Of a DNA stretch of 64,000 bases, positions 56,846 through 64,000 are shown piece by piece. Both the position numbers and the translations under genes were made by a program. Source of the stretch: Hymenopus coronatus (Eukaryota > Arthropoda > Insecta > Mantodea > Hymenopodidae); assembly GCA_030762935.1 (NCBI GenBank), contig CM060899.1:61182501-61246500 (forward strand), written 5' to 3'. Numbering within the stretch: position 1 is the first letter of the stretch; each line of letters begins with the position of its first letter. The notes under the pieces were generated by a model, which was given only the letters and a program-made list of their open reading frames with translations, was not told where the DNA came from and searched no databases.

Positions 56846-57556
56846 CTTTCTCTACGCGTACTATGTAATAATGTATAGAAAAGGTATTGTATTGCACCCA
56901 AAAATTCGATACCGAGATTTCAGCGGAAATATATGTTTTTTGGGCCCCCTGAATCCCCGCAAAAAAGTATTTTTAGAAAAATGTTCGCGCGCGCGAGTGT
57001 ATGTGTGTTTCTATGGGCAGCATTGCTCAAAAAGAAAAGTCAGTTAAACATCAAACTAGGTGTTTAATTTCAGTATCTTCCAAGGATGAAGACACGGGAT
57101 TTTTCAAGAAAATCCCCACCCCCAACTATCTTATACATGGAAAAATAAATGGTTTGCTTAACTGGCAAACCGAAACTTGCTACACAAAAAAATGTAGATC
57201 TCATTAAAAAAAAAAAAAAAAAACACAATTTATGTGATAGTTTTTTTCGTGTAGTTGACAGTTTTCTAGATATTCTTAGTTATTGGCTTCAGTTTTTAAA
57301 TGCTTATACGCGTATGGGAACTTGTCTACACCTGGCTACGCAAAGAAACAGATTTCAATCCCATAACAACCAATTTTAAAACACTTGACTGTCGTTTTAG
57401 CCTAGTGTATTCCTTTAATTCCCCTCTACTAAGTAATAAAGCCATTTCTCCTAATGTTTATCTCGATTAGCATGAAGTAGATAGAATAATAAGCTTGTTA
57501 ACAAATATGTGTTACAGATATGTAGAGAAAGTCATGCGAATGGATCACATCAAATT
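56846..57556 (+). repeat. A-repeat, complete ends, plus, shortened middle
   Basis: CTTTCTCTACGCGTACTATG opens it. The middle jumps from TTATACATGGAAAAAT to AACTGGCAAACCG. It ends TATGTAGAGAAAGTCATGCGAATGG. The CA/TG site is CGCGCGCGCGAGTGTATGTG. Confidence 0.87.
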
Positions 57557-58039
57557 TATCATCATAAAATTAACATCTGATTTCACAGATTCCATTTTAA
57601 CCATTAGTGAATGCGTTTGGGTTTTAGGCTATCTTAGTTCTGTGTTACAGAAAGTGATAATAAGCTTGGTCACATTTAAAGCTTTTGTGTGTATTACGTT
57701 GTCAAATCTCATGGTTTACAACTGGAAGAACAATAATTCTTCATATGTTGTGTTAGCATGCGTGTTGTGTAATTACATTGAACACGTATAAATAAGCTTT
57801 GTGCAGCATTTTCGTTTCACCTAACCTAAAACTTAACCTAAAAAAGACAACTTCACAGAGAATGTTAATTCTTATGTCGCACTAATACTCATTTTTCCTA
57901 TTATTGATAAGAGCAAAAATAATTAATAGTTCTAATTAAAGTTATAATTAGATCTAAATATTTGCTTCTAAAGCAATTCTTTACTAATCATTGGTAGCAC
58001 ATCCTTCAGGTGCTTCACAATGGTTTCTACTATGCTTAT
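57557..58039. other. Unassigned non-coding stretch
   Basis: CACCTAACCTAAAACTTAACC near 57818-57838 recalls the insect telomeric CCTAA unit, but only two imperfect units are present. A 98-codon frame (57495-57791) begins in A-repeat sequence. Confidence 0.35.
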
Positions 58040-58320
58040 TACCACGTCTCCGTAGGGAATTGAAATCGATTTGAGTATACTTACCGTATTAAATACGGTA
58101 AAGAAACTCTTCTGTTATATTCATTGTACGCGGCAGTCATATGTTAATGCTTTTTATTTATTGTTCTGTGTTAGATTATAAAGAAACCACTTATTGTAAT
58201 AACGGGGTAACAAAAAATATGTTTTAGCAGGTTCGCCAACGCAATTTCAAGTTGACCAACGTAATAACGTCGAATATATTTTTTTAAAAGCTTGAGTATT
58301 CAAAACGATCTCAAACCAGT
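58040..58320. mobile_element. Repeat E, second copy
   Basis: ACCACGTCTCCGTAGGGAATTG matches the left end of the element at 23766. ATACGGTAAAGAAACTC..GTACGCGGCAGTCATATG matches its interior in reverse orientation. The right end is not resolved. Confidence 0.55.
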
Positions 58321-58336
58321 GTTTTTTGTGATTTAA

Positions 58337-58571
58337 CGTCTTTAACCTGGTTGGTCATTCTCGGACGATGAATGAAATTTGTGAAATAATGCTCAAATGA
58401 TCTCGGGGTCCATGGAGCTTAAAGTTGTCCGACATTCGTCTTCTCAGGATAAGGGAAACCCCCGAAGAAAAAAAAAACCTTATACGGGTAACTCACCCTA
58501 AGCGAGATTCGAACTCGCGACCTTTTGAATGTGAGGCAGACACGCTACCACCTCACTACCCAAACGGGCTT
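58337..58571 (-). repeat. SINE alpha, most complete copy, minus
   Basis: On the minus strand the order is head with GAGGTGGTAGCGTGTCTG (box-A-like), GCGAGTTCGAATCTCGC (box B, strong T-arm pairing), GAGTTACCCGTATAAGG, GAGAAGACGAATGTCGG, TTTAAGCTCCATGGACC and GACCAACCAGGTTAAAG. Confidence 0.85.
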
Positions 58572-58974
58572 TCCAATAGTATTGAATTTTAAATGTGAAA
58601 CGCGGATCCTATCGATTTCAATTCGCCATGGAAACGTGAGATATTATATCGTCTTTTCTTTCTGTTTTTATATGTGTTTGAAGGGGGACCAGTAATTATG
58701 TATAAGCAAACCAAATGATAATATATGCATTCAACAAAACACAATATTTTGTTTTGAATTGTACAGTAATTCATGCGATTTATAATGGGGAAAAGAGCAG
58801 TTTGGTTAAAGCCGCTGGCCATGTGTACACATCAGCCATTTTCTTTTCTAATCTCAGGTGTGATCATTCCTTGCATCCTTTAATTGTGCCATAAACTGCC
58901 ACTGTTATCCAGTCGTCAATAAGGTTACAATGCTGGAGAAATAAAGGGATCACAGAATCCCATACAACATTTTT
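58572..58974. other. Unassigned non-coding stretch
   Basis: A 77-codon minus frame has no recognised domain. Confidence 0.35.
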
Positions 58975-59736
58975 ACTTTCTCTACCACGTATGTACAATG
59001 TACTTAGTTGGTAGAGAAGGTATTGCATGTTGCCCAAAATTAAATACCGAGATTTCACTAGAAGTAAAAAAAAAAAAAAAGTCGGTAAAATACCAAAATT
59101 GGTATTTTAAGTGTTGTATCTTCCAAGGATGCAAGGATGCGACACGAAGATTTTGAGAAAAATCCTTCGCCCCAAACTACCCTTTAAATGGAAAAAGATT
59201 TCGAAAATTATGATTTTCTAATAAATGGCTCTAATTTTTTTTTTTTTTTTTTTTTTTATTAAAATACCGTATATTAAAGATATTTACTTAGCAAACAAAA
59301 TGTGCCACTTGAATTTTCTGGGAATAGCCTCTGATGACCTCTTCATTCTGGATGGCTTATGGCTGGTAAACTGTTAGAGATAGACAAAAACTTATGAAAA
59401 ACTGTTGACACCATTAAAACACACAATTTGTCATATATATGTTTTTTTTTTTTTTTTTTTAGCTGAAATACTTAAACGTTTTCACATACGGGATTTGACT
59501 AGTCCTGGCCATGCAAGAAAACTAATTTGAATCACATAGCAACAATTTGACTGTCGCTTTAGTTTAGTGCATTTCCTTATTTCTCTTCTACTTACAAGGA
59601 AGCAAGTAATAAGTCCATTTTTGCAATATTCTGTTTATCTTGATTTGCACGAAGTTGGGAGAAGAATCAGTTTTTTTAAGAATAATCTGTTAGATAGCTA
59701 GAGGAAGTCATGTGAATGGGGCAATTAGATTTTTTA
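58975..59736 (+). repeat. A-repeat, complete, plus
   Basis: ACTTTCTCTACCACGTATGTAC opens it, with the palindrome rebuilt as CTACCACG..TTGGTAGAG. T-runs at 59228-59256 and 59441-59460. The 3' tip is AGCTAGAGGAAGTCATGTGAATGG. Confidence 0.87.
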
Positions 59737-59769
59737 AATATCACTAAGATTAACATATAATAGATTTTA

Positions 59770-59878
59770 ACCCAAATATTCGATTGGAAATGCACATTTT
59801 GAGGTCAGTTGAACTCTCCTCCAAAAAGTATTTTTAGAAGGCCTGTATGTTTTATCTGTGAGCCACGTAACTAAGCCA
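59770..59878 (+). repeat. A-repeat 5' internal fragment, plus
   Basis: TATTCGATTGGAAATGCAC, TTTTGAGG, AAAGTATTTTTAGAAGG and CTGTATGTTTTATCTGTGAG follow the family order without the tip. It abuts the next minus copy. Confidence 0.65.
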
Positions 59879-60741
59879 CAAAAAATACGATGTTCCACTC
59901 GCGTGGCTTTCTCTACATCTCTGCAACAAATTATTTTAAAAAGCTTATGCTTCTATTTACTTCATGTTAATCGAGAAAAACTTAGCAGAAATAGTCTTGT
60001 TACTTGCTTCCTTGTAAGTAGAAGCGAAATAAGGGAGTACCATAGGTTCAAGTGTTACTCAAAAGCTGATTGCTATGTGACTGAAGTTCCTTTGTGTGGA
60101 CAAGAGTTGATAAATTCCTGTGTGAGAAACGTATACGTTTTTTAAAGCTGAAGCCAAAAATCATGGAATATCTTAAAAACGATCAATCCCTCGAAAAAAA
60201 ATGTATATAACAAATTGTGTGTTTTAACATGCTCTTCATTTTTTGTGTGGTTAAGTTTTTGTCCATCTCTTATGGTTTAGCACATATGCAAAATTCTGTA
60301 AAATTCATACAGAATAAAGTAGTTTTCAGAGGCTATTCCCAGAAAATTTAAGATATTTTATTTATCAGGTAAATATCTTTAATATACGGTATTTTAATCA
60401 AAATCTTAAGTCACTTTTGAAAAAATCTAAATTTTTGAAAAAAGTTCCATGTAAAGGGTAGTTGGGGATTTCTTGAAAATATTCGTGTCGCATCCTTGGA
60501 AGATACTAAATTTAAATACCAAGAATGGTATTTAACGGCCTTTGCGTTTTTGAGCTATGCTATCCACACACACACACACGGACGTTTTGTTTTGTTTTTG
60601 TTTTGTTTTGTTTTTTTTTTTTTTTCCAAAAATGATTTTTTTTAATTCTATTTCCGGTGAAATCTCGGTATCGAATTTTTGGGTGGATTACAATGCCTTC
60701 CCTATACACTATGTACATAGTACGTGTAGAGAAAGTAAAAA
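59879..60741 (-). repeat. A-repeat, complete, minus
   Basis: ACGATGTTCCACTCGCGTGG opens it, and ACACTATGTACATAGTACGTG with TAGAGAAAGTAAAAA closes it. A CA run lies at 60565-60579, followed by TTTTG repeats and a T-run. Confidence 0.9.
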
Positions 60742-60862
60742 GTACTCTTTGCGATTTTGACTTAAATTATGAGAGGGTGTGCAACCGGAAGGTTGGTTGG
60801 AACCGGGACGAAATAATGGGAGGGACCATGGCAAGATTGGACTGGTGATGTGTCATTGCGCT

Positions 60863-61354
60863 CAGGGTTGCTAATATTATGGATTTTCGTCAAAATTGAC
60901 GAATTTTCAAGTTGTTTGACGGGTAAAATTTCGTTTTGACGTGTACTATTAGAAATCATATACGCATTTTAATTACCTTATTGAACAGAAGGCTAAGCGG
61001 TATGTACGACATTTTAGAAAAGAATAGTTAAAAGAATGAACAATTAAAGAAAATATTGATAGAGGTGCGCTTGTCAGATTTTCTTCATGGAAAAAGTAGG
61101 AAACATGTAAAAAAAAAAAGTCTGAACCCTTTTCAACTTCACAGTCAAAATTGCCTATCAAGTACATGTATGAACGTGCAGCAGCAGAAGCTGTTCTTGC
61201 ATTGTTTGTGTGCAATTAGTTCCCTTGATCATCTTTCAGATCTAACCAAGTAATATGTCCGAATTGCTGACCTTGAGTTTTAATTTAGTTTCTATTTTTG
61301 AAAGAAAATACGCAATTCCTAATTTTGACTGCTTTTTGGGTGTTGACAACACTG
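60863..61354 (+). mobile_element. hAT-like element with legible N-terminal transposase traces
   Basis: Ends: CAGGGTTGCTAAT and GTTGACAACACTG, eroded forms of the terminal repeat at 5442. Coding traces on the plus strand in several frames: KAKRYVRHFRKE near 60991, DFLHGKSRKHV near 61078, SEPFSTSQSKLP near 61122, ERAAAEAVLALFVCN near 61174 and SLDHLSDLTK near 61222. These follow the order of the N-terminus of insect hAT-like transposases: a DNA-binding zinc finger and then a linker. The catalytic core is deleted, so the element needs transposase from elsewhere. Confidence 0.75.
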
Positions 61355-61493
61355 CTTCCACGGGATGGAGATGAAAGGACCCAACATCCAGATCTGATTC
61401 CTGGCTAGGGTAAAGTACCCGTGCTGCCACCGGGAATCGAACCCGGGTCTCTCACATCAGAGGGAGTTGGTACCACTGCGCTACAGGGACGAC
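61355..61493 (-). repeat. tRNA-derived SINE (family zeta), copy 1
   Basis: On the minus strand CTGTAGCGCAGTGGTACC is box A and CCGGGTTCGATTCCCGG is a perfect T-arm with box B. Downstream is GGGTACTTTACCCTAGCC. The acceptor arms do not pair, so it is not a tRNA gene. Confidence 0.78.
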
Positions 61494-61743
61494 AATGTAT
61501 TGGAGATATTAAGCAATAAAATGTATATCTTGATGTTTCTGTGGGTAGCTTGTGAAATCCTCTTGACACTTTTGAAAATTTAGTTAACTACGAAATCATG
61601 AGTTGGACTAAAACTTAGGTAGGAAAAACGCACGACCTTGTTAAAGCACATTGTCTTATCAGCATTTCGAAAACGGCGGTGCGTTATTGCGTCAGCGGGA
61701 GAACATGCCTGCTTTGACTGCTTTTTGGGTGTTGACAACACTG

Positions 61744-61882
61744 CTTCCACGGGATGGAGATGAAAGGACCCAACATCCAGATCTGATTCCTGGCTAGGGT
61801 AAAGTACCCGTGCTGCCACCGGGAATCGAACCCGGGTCTCTCACATCAGAGGGAGTTGGTACCACTGCGCTACAGGGACGAC
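61744..61882 (-). repeat. tRNA-derived SINE (family zeta), copy 2
   Basis: Identical to copy 1 by tandem duplication. Confidence 0.78.
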
Positions 61883-62101
61883 AATGTATTGGAGATATTA
61901 AGCAATAAAATGTATATCTTGATGTTTCTGTGGGTAGCTTGTGAAATCCTCTTGACACTTTTGAAAATTTAGTTAACTACGAAATCATGAGTTGGACTAA
62001 AACTTAGGTAGGAAAAACGCACGACCTTGTTAAAGCACATTGTCTTATCAGCATTTCGAAAACGGCGGTGCGTTATTGCGTCAGCGGGAGAACATGCCTG
62101 C

Positions 62102-63224
62102 AAATTACGAAACATTTTAACATGCCGTGCCATCATAGGTAATCCCATGAGTTAATCGATATATGCACAATCGAATGTGCTACGGTCAAGATTTCGATAT
62201 TTTGTGGGTAAAATATCCCTTTGACATGCTTCAAAAATCCCTCTTAATACTTACAAATTGCTTGTGTTTGTCTTTATCATTATTATTATTGTTGTAAATG
62301 AATGGTATTTTAGCATGTATTACTACTGCTACATCTTTGTCACAATTTTGTAATGTGCCTACAGGAAAATAGTCACTGAAATTTCATGAAAAATCACAAA
62401 AATATAAAGCTTTTTTTATTTTAGTTCAGTTAAATAATTTAAACATTCCTTTATATATAAAAAATGTATAATTGACCACCAGACGGTGCCATGCCTTAAC
62501 TGGAGCTACTGTAAAAAACTGCAGGTGAAACTGTACTGGACTCTACAAGAGAAACTTGAGTTTGACAAGATCTCATTTGCATTGTGCAAAGTAAAAAACA
62601 AACTTGTGCAGAAGAAAAAGACAGAAAACACAGCAGCAGAGGGGAGCAAAAGGAAATCTAAGGGTCAAACCCACCATTCTGGTGGATTTTAATGAGAGCC
62701 ACGCATTCAAATCTTTCCTTGTTTTCTCGTTTTTGATACTTTCAACATTTTGCTTCCTGTAAAATGATCCTTGCAGAGCAGTTTTTCTGGTAAGCAAATA
62801 AAATTTGCTGCATATGTTAATAGAGGTACAATGAATGAGAATAGATTTTTACTGACAGATGTATTTAAGCATATGCTTTTAATTTTCAAACATAAAAATT
62901 ATATTTTTATGACAAAAAAGCACATTTATAACTATGAAATATTTCTGAAGCATAAACCAAAGGTGAAACAGAGAAACATTGGGTTAAAATATTAGACAAA
63001 CATTTTAAATATGTTGTCGCAAGGGACTTTTTTACTGACAGGACAAAAACTTGAACAAATTTGACCATAACCTCCAAACCATTTGAGCAAAATGGATGAA
63101 ATTTGCATTTTATTACATCCTGGTATAAATTTAAAAAAGCCTGCATTATTAATTTGGAATCTCAATATCTGTCATATGTCCTTTAATCTGTAAATCAGGT
63201 ACTGAGTCAGTTGAAGTAGGTCCT
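62102..63224. other. Unassigned non-coding stretch
   Basis: A small ATT run lies at 62278-62291. The lysine-rich frame at 62486-62692 and others show no recognised domain. There is no A-repeat after 60.7 kb. Confidence 0.4.
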
Positions 63225-63416
63225 TTGTAGTTTCTCTCCACATTCAAAAGGTCTCGAGCTTGAATATCCATCAGAATGAATTGTCTGGATAAGGCTGTGT
63301 GTTTTGGGGGGGGATTCTCATATCCTCAGAAGACTAATATTCGGTAACTTGCTCTGTGGCATCTCATTTGAGCATCATTCGCTCACAGTCCGATATGACC
63401 TGTGTTAAGGGGGATC
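63225..63416 (+). repeat. SINE alpha, decayed, plus
   Basis: CATTCAAAAGGTCTCGAGC, GTCTGGATAAGG, ATCCTCAGAAGACTAATATTCGG, TTTGAGCATCATTC and GTCCGATATGACC follow the family order; box B is eroded. Confidence 0.72.
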
Positions 63417-64000
63417 GGCCCTTCCTATTTTATCAATGTTAAATTTTTAGTGGTTGTAGCTTTGGTCTTTACTAATGGTTTAATATTAGGGATTTTGTAA
63501 GATATTTAAATATAATTTTTGTTCTCAAAAGTCCACTTTTATTCTAAAAAAAAAAACAAAACAAAATAGCATTTTCCATCATAACTTGCATTAAAATTTT
63601 ACAATTACAAAAATAGTGTTGGAGTGCTAGAACAAATAGCTGGTGAACATTTCAAGCCTCTGTCATTAATAGTTTCTAAGAAAAGATACATTTAATGACA
63701 AAAAAAAAACAAACTTGCGGGAAGTGTTTCCTAAAGAAAATATCAGCTTTCAGTGCTTTCCCACCCAATAAGATGGATCATCTTGTAACTTTCGTTATGT
63801 ACTTCTTTTTTGCCTGGCAATCCTCTCCCAGTCCTGTATTTTCTTATTAACACACCAAAGTCTCTCCCTATCAATGCTGCTACAGTATTCTTCCCATGAT
63901 TGATTCCTAGTTTTCTAAGTCTTGCAGAAATGTCTGCAGCTATATGAAGTTACTTTTGCAAATTAATAGTTGCAAGTAGAAGTTAACTTTGCTTAAATTT
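63417..64000. other. Unassigned non-coding stretch to window end
   Basis: A+T-rich, with short A-runs near 63547 and 63702; nothing recognised. Confidence 0.4.

Larger units (their letters stand above)
61324..62101. repeat. Exact 389-bp tandem duplication
   Basis: Unit 1 is 61324-61712 and unit 2 is 61713-62101; I found no difference between them by reading. Each unit begins inside the hAT-like 3' end, contains a complete minus-strand SINE head, and ends GGGAGAACATGCCTGC. Confidence 0.93.

Noticed and set aside
57818..57838. Interstitial telomeric CCTAA repeats
   Set aside because: Only two imperfect units are present, which is within chance for A+T-rich DNA.
61355..61493. Possible functional tRNA gene
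   Set aside because: Box A and box B are excellent, but the acceptor arms do not pair and a SINE-like body follows, so a SINE head is the better reading.
62486..62692. Lysine-rich 68-codon frame
   Set aside because: Composition bias only; no domain or conserved motif I can name.
1..64000. CRISPR array or prokaryotic operon
   Set aside because: Repeats are long, degenerate and on both strands; there are no short evenly spaced direct repeats, no operon-like coding and no ribosome-binding sites.

Overview
This window looks like non-coding, A+T-rich nuclear DNA from an arthropod, most likely an insect with a large, repeat-rich genome. The basis is decayed mariner-type transposases of arthropod type, hAT-like transposons, several tRNA-derived SINE families, a Penelope-like palindrome, CA microsatellites, and no prokaryotic operon signal. 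I could not support any host protein-coding gene or functional tRNA/rRNA gene. Almost every open frame lies inside a repeat, on simple sequence, or in chance open DNA. The taxonomic call is inference only.

The dominant component is one non-coding repeat family, called here the A-repeat: about 0.75-0.85 kb when complete and about 45 pieces on both strands. By hand tally it covers roughly a third of the window. Its 5' end carries ACTTTCTCTACA followed by an imperfect palindrome around ACTATGTACATAGT. Its 3' end carries the inverse, TGTAGAGAAAGT, followed by a small hairpin (ATGTG...CACAT) and a T-run. A fixed internal site often carries a CA/TG microsatellite. Short asymmetrically placed terminal inverted repeats, terminal hairpins, an internal microsatellite and T-rich flanks resemble non-autonomous Helentron-type (HINE/DINE-1-like) elements. 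That class assignment is inference.

Layout. 1-5.0 kb: A-repeats with nested SINEs. 5.4-7.5 kb: a hAT-like element with a mariner inside it. 7.7-15 kb: sparser, with SINEs, a mariner-like relic at 12.4-12.9 kb and a rearranged mariner end at 14.6-15.0 kb. 15.6-20.8 kb: A-repeats and a perfect 44-bp hairpin. 22.4-24.5 kb: two transposable elements each bracketed by 200-bp-class direct repeats. 25-33.9 kb: A-repeats, a second hAT-like piece and another mariner. 35.2-36.2 kb: a third mariner. 37.5-49.2 kb: very dense A-repeats, including an inverted-middle copy and a nested 0.7-kb element. 50.5-52.1 kb: an 86-bp-arm palindrome with a hammerhead-like core, and a transposon with 98-bp flanking direct repeats. 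52.6 kb: the C-terminal end of a non-LTR retrotransposon. 52.9-60.7 kb: more A-repeats. 60.9-62.1 kb: a third hAT-like element running into an exact 389-bp tandem duplication. From 62.1 kb to the end there is little beyond one SINE.

The window reads as a layered record of transposition: older A-repeats and hAT elements serve as targets for SINEs and mariners, and repeated inversions join A-repeat fragments. No gene cooperation can be described because no intact gene was found. Boundaries of repeats are judged by eye and may be off by several bases.
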